From assembly GCA_965602635.1 (NCBI GenBank), contig CBFCZU010000013.1, forward strand, positions 1 to 32,340: a stretch of DNA of 32,340 bases, in the 5' to 3' direction. Below the pieces are notes generated by a model, which was not told where the DNA came from, ran no database searches, and saw nothing but the letters and a program-made list of their open reading frames with translations. This document shows positions 21,060-29,637 of this stretch, piece by piece. This DNA is from CBFCZU01 sp965602635 (GTDB lineage: Bacteria; Planctomycetota; Phycisphaerae; SM23-33). Every line of letters starts with the position of its first letter. Position 1 is the stretch's first letter. The position numbers and the translations under genes are program-made.

Positions 21060-22199
21060 TCACTTGCCCTCGGCGGCCCGGCGGATCGCCCAGGTCAGCT
21101 CGTAGGTCTTGAAGGCGTCGGCGTAGGTTGAGCGGACGCCCGAGGCGTCGCCGGAGCGGACCGCGTCGATGAAGACCTGGTCCTCGGTCAGGTACGGATC
21201 GTCGTCGGAGAGGTCCTGCGCGAGGGTCTCCTCGCCGCGGGGGCGGCGGACGTGCAGCCGGCAGGCGCCGTACGGGTCGGCCAGGACCATTCGCAGCCCG
21301 TCGCCCCAGACCTCCAGCTCCGACTCGTACTTCTGCTCGTGCAGCAGGATGCCGTGGGTGAGCGAGCCGACCGCCCCGCTGTCGAACTTCCAGACGGCCG
21401 CGGTCGCCCGGGGAACGCGGAACTCGGGCGGGACCGTCTCGTCGCTGGTCCGCCCGTCGGGCAGCACCGGCACGTCCACCAGGGCCCCCGCCGCCGAGTT
21501 GGGGTCGATCCCCACGCCGACGACCGACGAGAGGTCGGCCTCGCCGCCCAGCAGGCGGGCCAGGTCCACGAAGTGCGTCGCCTGCTCGACGATCGGCCCG
21601 CCGGAGCGGCGGATGTCCCACCACTCGATCTTGGCGATTTCGCTGTAGGCGCAGTCGTAGCGGGCGACGACGGCCCGGACGCCGCCGGGCGTCGCGGCGA
21701 TGATGCGGCGCATCTCATCGACGGCCCGGCTGTAGCGGAACATGTAGCCGACCGAGACGATCAGGCCCTTTTCCTCGGCCCGCGCGAGCGCCTCGGCCAC
21801 GGGCGCGACCTGCTCGGGCGGCAGGCAGCTCAGCGGCTTCTCGATGAAGATGTGCACCCCGGCGGCGGCACAGGCCAGCTCCATGTCCCTGGGCGGGCTG
21901 GTAGTCGCGTGGGCGTCGGGCGGGACGCCGATGAAGACGGCCTGGGGCTTGGCCCCGTCGAGCATCTCGCGGAAGTCGGCGAAGACCTTCGCGGCGGCGT
22001 ACAGCTTCCCGCCCGGCCCGGCGCGCCGCGCGGCCAGTGCCTTCTCCGCCCGCGCCGTGTCGGGGTCGGCCACGCCCACCACGCTCAGCCCGCCGATCTT
22101 CTCCAACCTGCTGGCGTGGTCCCAGGGGCCCTCGGCCCCGCCGAAGTTGACCCCGCCGGCCCCGATGAAGGCGATTTTCAGATCGTCGCTCTTGCCCAT
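21060..22199 (-). CDS. Gfo/Idh/MocA-family oxidoreductase
   Basis: 379-residue NAD(P)-dependent sugar-type dehydrogenase. The N-terminal Rossmann fold begins LKIAFIGAGGVNFGGAEG, with VVGVADPDTARAEKAL as the acidic end of strand 2 and VFIGVPPDAHA. The catalytic lysine is in HIFIEKPLSCLPPEQ. The C-terminal sheet domain follows with VSVGYMFRYSRAVDEMR, EWWDIRRSGGPIVEQATHFVDLARLLGG (catalytic His region) and ALVDVPVL. Members act on sugars, inositols or sugar acids; the substrate cannot be read from sequence. It starts 39 bases after rhaB and ends at an intrinsic terminator, so it is probably the second gene of the rhaB operon and may work on a rhamnose-related compound. Confidence 0.87.
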   Translation of the reverse strand: MGKSDDLKIAFIGAGGVNFGGAEGPWDHASRLEKIGGLSVVGVADPDTARAEKALAARRAGPGGKLYAAAKVFADFREMLDGAKPQAVFIGVPPDAHATTSPPRDMELACAAAGVHIFIEKPLSCLPPEQVAPVAEALARAEEKGLIVSVGYMFRYSRAVDEMRRIIAATPGGVRAVVARYDCAYSEIAKIEWWDIRRSGGPIVEQATHFVDLARLLGGEADLSSVVGVGIDPNSAAGALVDVPVLPDGRTSDETVPPEFRVPRATAAVWKFDSGAVGSLTHGILLHEQKYESELEVWGDGLRMVLADPYGACRLHVRRPRGEETLAQDLSDDDPYLTEDQVFIDAVRSGDASGVRSTYADAFKTYELTWAIRRAAEGK

Positions 22200-22238
22200 T
22201 GTCGTCCTCGCAATCGCTGCCCTCGGCCGGCGCTGGCG

Positions 22239-23630
22239 CTACGCTCGGCCCTCGATGGCCTGAACTTGCACGGCGATGTTGCCCATGGCCGTGGCCTCGG
22301 TCGGGCCCGCGGAGACCTCGACCCCGGCCCGCTCGCCCGTCAGCTCGTTAAGGTATTCGTTGCGCGACATGCCGCCGATCATGTAGAGCTTCCGCAGCGT
22401 CCGGCCGGTCTTCGCGCGCAGCTCGGCGATCGCGCGGGCGTAGCTGTCGGCCAGGGAGGCGAAGATCACCTGCGTGAACTCGCCCGGCGCGGTCGGGACG
22501 GGCTGGTCGGTCGCGCGGCAGTGCTCGGCGATGGCCGCGGGCATGTCCGGCGGGTGTATGAAGCCTTCCCATCCCGTGTCAAGCACGGCCGAGGCCTGCG
22601 CGCCGCCGGCCGCCTCGCGGGCGGACGAGATCAACGCCTCGTAGGAGCAGTCAACGCCCGCCCCGGCCCAGACGTTGCGGCACTGCTCGATCAGCCATCC
22701 GCCGGTGAGGTTGCTGATGATCCGCAGCGACCCGTCGGGGTTGGCCTCGTAGCCGAACCGCGTCGGGTCGAGCGCGCCGCCCGGCAGGTGGGCGTCGACG
22801 AAGACGCCGAGGATCGACCACGTGCCGGAGGAGATGACGACCAGGTCGTCGGGGTCGGGCATGTCCGGCCCGCGGCATATGCCGAAGGCCGCGCCGGTGT
22901 CGTGCCCGGCGCCGGAGACGACGGGGACGGCCCCCAGGCCGGTCGCGCCCTGGACGGCCTCGCTCAGCGTCCCCACGACGGCCGGGCCGGTTTGCACGGG
23001 CGGCAGGATCTCCGCCGGCAGCGACAGCTCGGTAAGGATGTCCGTCGCCCACTCCCGCCGCAGCACGTCGTACATCTGGCTGGTGGAGGCGAAGGTGCAG
23101 TCGGTGCCCGCCGCCCCGCACAGCCAGTAGCGCAGCAGGTCGGGGATGAACAGCAGCCGCCTGGCCCGGGCGAGCAGCTCGGGTGTGTGCTCGGCCGCGG
23201 CTGCGAGCTGGCAGAGGCTGGCGTGGTCCTGGTGCATCGACCCGGTCCGCGCCAGCAGGCGCTCGGCCCCGATTCGCTCGACGATCCGCCGGCTCATGCC
23301 GGCGTTGCGACCCTCGCGGTAGCTCCTCGGGCGCTCCAGCAGTTCGCCCGACTCGTCCAGCAGGGCGAAGTCAACGCCCCAGGTATCGACTCCGATAGCC
23401 AGCGGGGCGACCCCGCGCGCCGCGACGATCCGCATCGCCTCGAGCATCGACTCCAGCAGGCCTTGGATGTCCCAGAAGACGCCCGCATCGGTCGTGACCG
23501 GCGCGTTGGCGAAGCGATGGACCTCCTCCAGCTCGACGGACCCATCGTCGCCCACTCGCCCGAGGATCGCGCGCCCGCTGGAGGCGCCCAAGTCGAATGC
23601 GAGGTAAACGTGCTGGTTTTCGGCGGTCAT
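22239..23630 (-). CDS. rhaB: Rhamnulokinase (FGGY family)
   Basis: 463-residue sugar kinase, probably phosphorylating L-rhamnulose at C1. Marks: VYLAFDLGASSGRAIL (first phosphate loop), EVHRFANAPVTTDAGVFWDI, GVDTWGVDFALLDESGELL, SYREGRNAGM, GSMHQDHASLCQL, IPDLLRYWLCG, GAGHDTGAAFGI and VISSGTWSILGVF (ATP-binding). YMIGGMSRNEYLNELTGERAGVEVSAGPTEATAMGNI is the FGGY C-terminal signature. This set fits RhaB better than xylulokinase or glycerol kinase. ATG at 23630; an upstream in-frame ATG at 23672 would add 14 Arg-rich residues and is not favoured. Its isomerase gene rhaI is 5.3 kb away; no aldolase is seen. It faces rtcA. Confidence 0.88.
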   Translation of the reverse strand: MTAENQHVYLAFDLGASSGRAILGRVGDDGSVELEEVHRFANAPVTTDAGVFWDIQGLLESMLEAMRIVAARGVAPLAIGVDTWGVDFALLDESGELLERPRSYREGRNAGMSRRIVERIGAERLLARTGSMHQDHASLCQLAAAAEHTPELLARARRLLFIPDLLRYWLCGAAGTDCTFASTSQMYDVLRREWATDILTELSLPAEILPPVQTGPAVVGTLSEAVQGATGLGAVPVVSGAGHDTGAAFGICRGPDMPDPDDLVVISSGTWSILGVFVDAHLPGGALDPTRFGYEANPDGSLRIISNLTGGWLIEQCRNVWAGAGVDCSYEALISSAREAAGGAQASAVLDTGWEGFIHPPDMPAAIAEHCRATDQPVPTAPGEFTQVIFASLADSYARAIAELRAKTGRTLRKLYMIGGMSRNEYLNELTGERAGVEVSAGPTEATAMGNIAVQVQAIEGRA

Positions 23631-23677
23631 TTGTCCGGCGGCGATTCTCCCGCCGCGGCGGCGGGCGTGCAAGCGTT

Positions 23678-23706
23678 TTGCGTTCTGACCGGCGCGATGC
23701 TAGACT
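23678..23706 (+). promoter_or_regulatory. Promoter of rtcA
   Basis: TTGCGT (23678-23683), a 17-base spacer and TAGACT (23701-23706), with TGC just before it as an extended -10. The transcript start would be near 23713, giving a leader of about 31 bases with GAGGGA. On the minus strand the same place reads TAGCAT (23702-23697), a possible -10 toward rhaB. Confidence 0.65.
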
Positions 23707-23743
23707 CTCGGGCCAACTCAGATTCGACCTGAGGGAAGCGACT

Positions 23744-24823
23744 TTGTCTGACGAGCCACTGGTGATCGACGGCTCTCTGGGCGAGGGCGGCGGGCAGATC
23801 CTCCGGACCAGCCTGGGCCTGGCGGCGGCGCTTTGGGGGCGCGGCCAGTCGCCGGGGCGGGCCATGCGCATCGTCAACATCCGCGCCAACCGGCCCAAGC
23901 CCGGGCTCCGCCCCCAGCACCTTGCCTCGGTCAACGCGGCGGCGGCCGTCGCCGACGCCCAGGTCGAGGGCGCCGCCATCGACTCCCAGGCCCTCACGTT
24001 CACCCCCCGCGGGCCTCGCAGCGGGCAGTACCGATTCGAGATCGGCACCGCCGGCTCGGCGATGCTCGTATTCCAGACGGTCCTGCCCGCCCTCCTGCTG
24101 GCCGATGGCGACAGCGAGGTAATCGTTACCGGCGGGACGCACAACCCGCTGGCCCCCTGCTTCGAGTACGTCCGCGACGTGGTCGCGACTCTGGCCGAGG
24201 CCGCCAACGCGTCGGTGCTGCTGAAGCTCGCCCAGGCGGGGTTCTATCCCGTCGGCGGCGGGCAGGTCCGCTGCCACGTCCGCGGGCTGGGAGACCGCGC
24301 CAACCTCGCCGGCGTGCAGTTGATATCGCGCGGCGAGCTGCGGTCGGTCGAGGGGCTCTCGGCCGTCACCGAGTCGCTGCCCGAGCACATCGTCAAGCGG
24401 CAGGCCGGCCGCGTGCGCGCCCGGCTGCGGGGGGAGTCAATTGCCGGCGACGTCGCCCTCGCCCGCCTGTCGGCCGCGTCGCCCGGGACGTTCGTCTTCC
24501 TCCGGGCCGTCTTCAGCCGGTCGGTGGCGGGTTTCTTCGCGCTGGGGCGGAGGGGCAAGCCGGCCGAGAGAGTCGCCGACGAGGCCGTTGACGAGCTGAT
24601 CGAATTCCTCGCCGCCGAAGGCGCGGTCGATCCGCGCGCGGCCGATCAGCTCCTCACGCTGCTGGCGCTGGGCCCCGCACGCTCGGCGCTGACCACCACG
24701 CGCATCACTCAGCACCTGCTGACCAACGCGGAGGTCATCCGCAGGGTCACAGGGCGGGAGGTGTCGATCGAGGGGGCCCCCGGCGAGGGCGGCAAGGTCA
24801 CGCTGGAAGCAACCGCGGGCTGA
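23744..24823 (+). CDS. rtcA: RNA 3'-terminal phosphate cyclase
   Basis: 359 residues, the normal RtcA length. The enzyme uses ATP to turn an RNA 3'-phosphate into a 2',3'-cyclic phosphate through an enzyme-AMP step. Marks: DGSLGEGGGQILRTSLGLA, RANRPKPGLRPQHLASV, FEIGTAGSAMLVFQTVLPALL, VTGGTHNPLAPCFEYV, AQAGFYPVGGGQV and, near the C-terminus, TRITQHLLTNAEVIRRV with the catalytic histidine. The RtcB ligase and the RtcR sigma54 regulator found beside rtcA in E. coli are not here. A TTG start at 23744 is chosen because GAGGGA lies 8-13 bases before it and the family N-terminus begins there; a GTG at 23762 is the alternative. A good promoter lies 38 bases upstream. Confidence 0.92.
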   Translation: MSDEPLVIDGSLGEGGGQILRTSLGLAAALWGRGQSPGRAMRIVNIRANRPKPGLRPQHLASVNAAAAVADAQVEGAAIDSQALTFTPRGPRSGQYRFEIGTAGSAMLVFQTVLPALLLADGDSEVIVTGGTHNPLAPCFEYVRDVVATLAEAANASVLLKLAQAGFYPVGGGQVRCHVRGLGDRANLAGVQLISRGELRSVEGLSAVTESLPEHIVKRQAGRVRARLRGESIAGDVALARLSAASPGTFVFLRAVFSRSVAGFFALGRRGKPAERVADEAVDELIEFLAAEGAVDPRAADQLLTLLALGPARSALTTTRITQHLLTNAEVIRRVTGREVSIEGAPGEGGKVTLEATAG

Positions 24824-24882
24824 CGATCGCCTCGCCAACCCGCGCGGAAGATCCGAAATCCCAAATCCGCAGTCCGAAATGC

Positions 24883-26184
24883 TCAGGCGGTTTCCTTCTT
24901 CTCCACCAGCGCCGAGGGCAGCGTCAGGTTCTCCGGCGAATCAACCGCATCCTCGGTAATCACGTAACGCTTCCCGGCTGTATCGGCCTCGGGCAGCTCG
25001 TACATCAGGTCGAGCATCAGGTCCTCGACCACGCTGCGCAGGGCCCGCGCCCCAGTGTCGAGGCCCATGGCCTTGTGGGCGATGGCCTGGAGGGCGCCGT
25101 CGGTGAACTCCATCTCGGCATCCTCCATCTCGAAGAACCGCCGATACTGGCGGACCAGGGCGTTCTTGGGTTCGGTCAGGATCCGGACCAGGGACCCCTC
25201 GTCCAGCGGCCCGAGCGTGGTCACGCAGGGCAGTCGCCCGACGAACTCGGGGATCATGCCGTAGGCGATCAGGTCGTCGGGCTGGACCATTTCGAGTATC
25301 CGCCCGTGCTCGGCGGCCGTCTCCTCGGACTGCCCCTCGCTGCCGAAGCCGATCAGCCGGCGCCCGATGCGCTTCTTGATGATGTCTTCGAGCTCGGTGA
25401 ACGTCCCGCCGCAGATGAACAGGATGTGCGTGGTGTCGATCTGGATGTACTGCTGCTCGGGGTGCTTTCTGCCGCCCTGGGGCGGTACGTTGGCGGTGGT
25501 CCCTTCCAGCATCTTGAGCAGCGACTGCTGCACGCCCTCGCCGGAGACGTCGCGGGTGATGGAGACGTTCTGCGTGGTCCGCCCGATCTTGTCTATCTCG
25601 TCGATGTAGATGATGCCGTTCTGGGCGGCCTCGACGTCGTAGTCCGCCGCCTGGAGGAGCTTCAGCAGGATGTTCTCCACGTCCTCGCCCACGTACCCGG
25701 CCTCGGTCAGCGTGGTGGCGTCGCCGATGGCAAAGGGCACGTTCAGCACCCGCGCCATGGTCCGCGCCAGCAGCGTCTTGCCGCAGCCGGTGGGTCCGAT
25801 CAGCAGGACGTTGGACTTGTCCAGCTCGACCGAGTCGTCGTCATCCTTCTCGGCGTGGGCCAGCCGCTTGTAGTGGTTGTGCACCGCCACCGCGAGCACG
25901 CGCTTGGCGTAGTCCTGCCCGATGACGTAATCATCGAGGAAGCCCTCGATCTGGCGCGGGGTGGGGGTGGCGCCGAAGCCGGGGCGGTCGCGCGCGCCCC
26001 TGCGCCGCTCCTGTCGGATGATCGTGTGGCAGAGGTCCACGCAGTTGGCGCAGATGTTGATGCCCTCGGGCCCCTCGACGATCGGCCCGCTCTCGTCGGC
26101 GCTGCGGTTGCAGAAGCTGCACATCCGCGGCTTCGGCCCGCGCGGCCCGCGAGTGGAGTTGCCTCCTGACGTACGTTTTTTCAT
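24883..26184 (-). CDS. clpX: ATP-dependent protease ATP-binding subunit ClpX
   Basis: 433-residue AAA+ unfoldase that feeds substrates to ClpP. N-terminal zinc finger with Cys22, Cys25, Cys45 and Cys48; Walker A GPTGCGKT (130-137); pore loop GYVG (163-166); Walker B IIYIDE (191-196) followed by IDKIGR; second pore element GGRKHPEQQ; IGFGSEG, which contains the IGF tripeptide that docks on ClpP; and sensor 2 DTGARALRSVVEDLMLDLMYELP. The ATG at 26184 is preferred over the TTG at 26190; only AGGG lies upstream. clpP, tig and lon, often next to clpX, are not in the window. A basic Ser/Gly-rich tail precedes the zinc finger. Confidence 0.96.
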   Translation of the reverse strand: MKKRTSGGNSTRGPRGPKPRMCSFCNRSADESGPIVEGPEGINICANCVDLCHTIIRQERRRGARDRPGFGATPTPRQIEGFLDDYVIGQDYAKRVLAVAVHNHYKRLAHAEKDDDDSVELDKSNVLLIGPTGCGKTLLARTMARVLNVPFAIGDATTLTEAGYVGEDVENILLKLLQAADYDVEAAQNGIIYIDEIDKIGRTTQNVSITRDVSGEGVQQSLLKMLEGTTANVPPQGGRKHPEQQYIQIDTTHILFICGGTFTELEDIIKKRIGRRLIGFGSEGQSEETAAEHGRILEMVQPDDLIAYGMIPEFVGRLPCVTTLGPLDEGSLVRILTEPKNALVRQYRRFFEMEDAEMEFTDGALQAIAHKAMGLDTGARALRSVVEDLMLDLMYELPEADTAGKRYVITEDAVDSPENLTLPSALVEKKETA

Positions 26185-26316
26185 TCTCAAACCCTAATTG
26201 CTGCGGATGGAAGGCTCCGGGGCGCCTCTACAGGCTGTCATCGGCCGCCGGTCACAGCCACCTTAAGTATTCGCCCGGACGAGCCCTGACGGCGCCGCCC
26301 GGCGCGGCGACTGCCT

Positions 26317-26664
26317 TCAGCCTTCGTCATCCGCCCGCTCAACTCTCTTGTCCGTTTGCCGCTTTTCCTCGCCCTGCTGGGCCACCAAGGCCCGGCGGGC
26401 GCGGTCGAACTCGCCGTCGCTCAGGGCCCCCTGGCGGTGCAGCCGCTCGATCTGCTCCAGTGCATAGCCGGCCTGCTGCCGCCGGCCTTTCTCCATAACC
26501 GACCGCCGAACGAGCATCAAGATCGCCCCGCCCAGCACGAGCAGGCCGATCAGGATGGCGCAGGCCAGCATCAGGTCGTACATGCTGCGGACGGCCTTCT
26601 CGCCGGCCAGGATGCCTGCCCCGGCCGCCGTGCCAATGGGCCCTGTGATCTGCATCAATGTCAT
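26317..26664 (-). CDS. Small membrane protein with SHOCT-like C-terminus
   Basis: 115 residues. A short N-terminus (MTLMQITGPIGTAAGAGILAGEK), one clear membrane helix (about 28-52; MYDLMLACAILIGLLVLGGAILMLV), a basic stretch (RRSVMEKGRRQQAG) and then ALEQIERLHRQGALSDGEFDRARRALV, which fits the SHOCT pattern (helix, turn, ED/GEF, helix) found at the end of many small membrane proteins. A charged tail follows. The ATG at 26664 has GAGGGAG upstream and lies 23 bases after the tilS stop on the same strand, so the two genes are probably co-transcribed. The function of SHOCT proteins of this type is not established; oligomer formation is often suggested. Confidence 0.78.
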   Translation of the reverse strand: MTLMQITGPIGTAAGAGILAGEKAVRSMYDLMLACAILIGLLVLGGAILMLVRRSVMEKGRRQQAGYALEQIERLHRQGALSDGEFDRARRALVAQQGEEKRQTDKRVERADDEG

Positions 26665-26687
26665 TCTACTCCCTCGCCGCCCGCGGA

Positions 26688-27713
26688 TCAATCGTCCCGC
26701 CGCCCGGACGCCCCACCGCGGGAGATGCAGATCGACTGGCCCTGGCGGGCAACGCGGATTTCGCCGGGCAGGTCGATGGCCGGGACCCGGCCGGCAAGGA
26801 CCTCCAGCAGGTCGGCGAACCGCTCCTGCGTGAGCGCCTGCTGCGGGGCGGACAGCTCCGACAGCGCCGAGCGGAACACCAGCGACGCCAGCACCGGCGG
26901 CGCCTTCCGCAGCGGCGCCACCCGCAGCACGATCCGGTCGTCGAGACGCTTGCGGCAGGCGCGTTCCAGCAGCCGCCCCGAGAGATCGTCCAGCGCCGCC
27001 TCCGCCTCGGCGGCGGCAGAGGACAGCCGAAGCAGCGCCTCATCGGCCCGCGGGTTGAGGCGGTCGCGCAGCAGCGGCAGCAGCTCGTGGCGGATGAAGT
27101 TCCGCGTGTGGTCGAGTTGTGCGTTGGTGTGGTCGGTCCGCCAGGAGAGCCCTTGCGACCGGCAGTACTGCTCCACCTGCTCGCGGCGGGCCCACAGCAG
27201 CGGGCGGACGAGGCTAACGCCCTCGGCGAGCCGGCGCTTGACCGGCATGCCGCCCAGCCCGCGGAGGTGCGTGCCGCGGACGATGCGGTGAAGGACCGTC
27301 TCCACCTGGTCGTCGGCGTGGTGGGCCACGGCCACGGCCGGGGCGCCTGCCTCACGGGCCGCCTCGGCCAGCGCGTCGTACCGCCCGCGGCGGGCGGCCT
27401 CTTCGACACCCACCCCCCACTGCCGCCCCAGCGACGGCGTGTCGATCCGCTTGAGGACGAACGGCAGCTTCCACTCCCAGGCAAGCTCGCGGACGAAGGC
27501 GGCGTCGGCGTCGGCGGCCTCGCCCCGCAGCCCGTGGTGGACGTGCACAAGGTGCAGCGCGAACCGCCCGATCGACCGCAGGCTCGCGGCGAGGGCCACA
27601 CTGTCCGCGCCGCCGCTGAGGGCGACCGCGACGGCGTCGCCGTCGGCGAGAAGATCGCCCGAGGCAATGAACGCCTCGACGTCCCTGACAAACTCGTTGC
27701 CGCTGCCTTCCAT
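26688..27713 (-). CDS. tilS: tRNA(Ile)-lysidine synthase
   Basis: 341 residues. The enzyme attaches lysine to C34 of the AUA-reading tRNA-Ile. The N-terminal ATP-pyrophosphatase domain contains AVALSGGADSVALAASL with the SGGxDS loop, LHLVHVHHGLRGEAADADAAFV, VEEAARRGRYDAL, VAVAHHADDQVETVLHRIVRGTHLRGLGGM and RPLLWARREQVEQYC, then TDHTNAQLDHTRNFIRHELLPLL. A shorter C-terminal part follows (about 220-341), so it resembles the small form of TilS. The ATG at 27713 has GGCGGAGAG upstream and a TATAAT box about 43 bases before it. The far longer upstream open frame is antisense to the next gene and not used. Confidence 0.93.
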   Translation of the reverse strand: MEGSGNEFVRDVEAFIASGDLLADGDAVAVALSGGADSVALAASLRSIGRFALHLVHVHHGLRGEAADADAAFVRELAWEWKLPFVLKRIDTPSLGRQWGVGVEEAARRGRYDALAEAAREAGAPAVAVAHHADDQVETVLHRIVRGTHLRGLGGMPVKRRLAEGVSLVRPLLWARREQVEQYCRSQGLSWRTDHTNAQLDHTRNFIRHELLPLLRDRLNPRADEALLRLSSAAAEAEAALDDLSGRLLERACRKRLDDRIVLRVAPLRKAPPVLASLVFRSALSELSAPQQALTQERFADLLEVLAGRVPAIDLPGEIRVARQGQSICISRGGASGRRDD

Positions 27714-27733
27714 CGGACTCTCCGCCCTTGACC

Positions 27734-27763
27734 TTGTCCTCGGCGGGCAAGGGAGATTATACT
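27734..27763. promoter_or_regulatory. Divergent promoter between tilS and the GT-C-like membrane protein
   Basis: AGTATAAT/ATTATACT again serves both ways. Minus strand TATAAT (27761-27756) faces tilS, with a leader of about 36 bases. Plus strand TATACT (27758-27763) with TTGTCC (27734-27739) at 18 bases faces the membrane protein, whose ATG is at 27795. The minus direction has no clear -35. Confidence 0.5.
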
Positions 27764-27794
27764 GCCCAGGCATATCGTCGGGAAAACGCACGGC

Positions 27795-29501
27795 ATGAGG
27801 CCAATCCCATCTAAGAAACATCACTGGGCCGTCTTGGTGCTGCTGGCGGTGGTCGCCACCAACACCGCCCTGACTTTCGTGAGCCCGCGGGCCTCCGCCG
27901 ACCAGGCCAACATGCTCGCGGAGGTCTTTAAGCAGCAGGACCCCGCGCGCTACGGCCACGACGAGGTGTTCGGCCCCAGTGGCGCCGGCGCGCCCTGGCG
28001 GCTGAGGCTTCCGGCCTGGCGCGCGCTGCTCGGCGCGGCGGTTTGGCTGGCCGGACCGGCCGACCCGGTCAATGCCCTCCGCCTGCTCGGCGCGATCTGC
28101 CTGACCGCATACCTGCTGGCCATGTACCTGCTGCTCTACCGCGAGACCCGCAGCACGTCCGTGGCGACGCTGGTGGCGGCGATGTCCACGGCAATCTTTT
28201 CCGTCCGCCGACCCTACTGGGGGATGGGGCCGATCTTCACCGTCTCCCCGACGACGCTGTACATGGCCTTCGTCCCGCTGCTGGTCCTGGCCTTGATGCG
28301 GTCGGTCAGGCGCCGGCGGGTCGTGGGCGTGTTCTTCCTGGCCGGTCTGGCGGGCAACATCGACTTCGTCTTCGCCGTCAACCTGGTGCTGGTGATGCTC
28401 GTCGCCCTGGTGGCGCTCGACCGCTCCCGCCCGAGGGTCTGGGCGATGGCTGCCGCGGCGGCGGCAGCGGCCCTGGTCGGCGCCGCGCCCGCCGTATGGC
28501 ATTACTACGTCACCTTCCGTGCCGCCGAAGGCTTCCTGCCCACGATGTCGCTATCGACCCTCCGGCCGGCCCTGCATCTGGCCGAGCTGAGCATCCTGTA
28601 CCCCGGCGTCCTGTCTCAGGCCTTGCGCTGGCTGCCCATCGCCGCCGGGCTGGCCGTCCCCGCGGCGATCATCCTCAGCCGCGGCGGCCGGTACCGAGCC
28701 ACCCACCTGCCCGAGTGGCTCTGGCTGCTCGGCGCGTCCCTGCTTGTCGCCCTGGGCCTCCACGGGCTGATGCAACTGATCGGCTGGCGGTTGGGGACGG
28801 CCCCGCCGTTCATCGAGTTCTTCGACGCCCTCCGCCTGGCGATGCTCCCGCTGTACGCCCTGTTCGCACAAGCCATGATCCAGCTCCTCAGGCTCACCCG
28901 CACGCACCGCGTCTGGGCCCGGGCGGCCCTTGGCCTGCTCGCCGCCGTGTACCTCGGCACCAGCTACAACACGCACCCGCTGCGACACATGGTCAGCAAC
29001 GGCATCACCGCCGTGGCCGGTGAGCATGCCCGGTCCGAGGACGAGCTGGCCGACCGCGAGCTCCGCGCCATCGCCCGCTGGGCCGGCGACGACCGGAACA
29101 CGCCGCCCGATGCGATGTTCCTCACGCCGCGCGGGCGGACAGCCGAGATCCGCCTCTACGCCCGCCGGGCCATGCTCGCCAGCCGCGCCGACGTGAGGCA
29201 CTTCTACTATCTCGCCCCCAGCCGCCTCGACGACTGGGCCGATCGCCTCGCCCGGCAGCAGGAGCTGCTCAGGCCGCCGGTGGGCCCGGCCGCGAGCCCC
29301 GACGGCATCGCCGCGTTCGTGGACCGCTACTGGCAGGACCGCGGCATCCGGCCGGCGGACACGTACGCCATCATCGAGGCCAGCCACGCCCCGCCCGCCG
29401 GCGGCCGACTCACCGAGATCCGCCCTGGCGGCGCCGCCTGGGGCGAGCACTGGCGGCTGTATCGCGTCGCGCCGCTGGCGCCCACCACCGGACCCGGCTG
29501 A
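27795..29501 (+). CDS. Polytopic membrane protein, GT-C glycosyltransferase-like
   Basis: 568 residues. After a first helix (about 10-29; HHWAVLVLLAVVATNTALTF), a loop with SPRASADQANMLAEVFKQQDPARYGHDEVF stands where GT-C enzymes carry their acidic catalytic loop. About ten more helices follow (for example LRLLGAICLTAYLLAMYLLL, FFLAGLAGNIDFVFAVNLVLVMLVALVAL, LWLLGASLLVALGLHGLMQLI). The last 170 residues are soluble, with DELADRELRAIARWAGDD and PPDAMFLTPRGRTAEIRLYARRAM, and probably lie outside the cytoplasm. Layout and length fit a lipid-sugar-dependent transferase or a related planctomycete membrane family, but no catalytic motif is decisive. ATG at 27795; no clear Shine-Dalgarno beyond CGGGAAAA. 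Divergent from tilS. Confidence 0.65.
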   Translation: MRPIPSKKHHWAVLVLLAVVATNTALTFVSPRASADQANMLAEVFKQQDPARYGHDEVFGPSGAGAPWRLRLPAWRALLGAAVWLAGPADPVNALRLLGAICLTAYLLAMYLLLYRETRSTSVATLVAAMSTAIFSVRRPYWGMGPIFTVSPTTLYMAFVPLLVLALMRSVRRRRVVGVFFLAGLAGNIDFVFAVNLVLVMLVALVALDRSRPRVWAMAAAAAAAALVGAAPAVWHYYVTFRAAEGFLPTMSLSTLRPALHLAELSILYPGVLSQALRWLPIAAGLAVPAAIILSRGGRYRATHLPEWLWLLGASLLVALGLHGLMQLIGWRLGTAPPFIEFFDALRLAMLPLYALFAQAMIQLLRLTRTHRVWARAALGLLAAVYLGTSYNTHPLRHMVSNGITAVAGEHARSEDELADRELRAIARWAGDDRNTPPDAMFLTPRGRTAEIRLYARRAMLASRADVRHFYYLAPSRLDDWADRLARQQELLRPPVGPAASPDGIAAFVDRYWQDRGIRPADTYAIIEASHAPPAGGRLTEIRPGGAAWGEHWRLYRVAPLAPTTGPG

Positions 29502-29637
29502 CCCGACCCGCGGGCGAAATGCTGAAGCTCCGCTCTCGCCCCGGCCGATAAGACCCCATGACCGCTCGCCGGTCGGACCGACCACGCGCTCGCACCCGGG
29601 ACGTCCGCGCCGGCTGAAGGCCTTTGGGAGTTTCGCC

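Noticed and set aside
15730..23630. Bacterial microcompartment for deoxy-sugar breakdown
   Set aside because: Planctomycetes can degrade rhamnose/fucose in such shells, but no shell protein, aldolase or lactaldehyde gene is present in the window.
21252..23732. 826-codon plus-strand open frame over the Gfo/Idh/MocA and rhaB genes
   Set aside because: It spans two real opposite genes and their spacer, and shows no protein family pattern. It is a shadow of high GC3.
27714..28502. N-terminal extension of tilS
   Set aside because: The extension is antisense to the membrane protein gene and lies before the TATAAT box. The SGGxDS domain begins just after the ATG at 27713, which has a good ribosome site.
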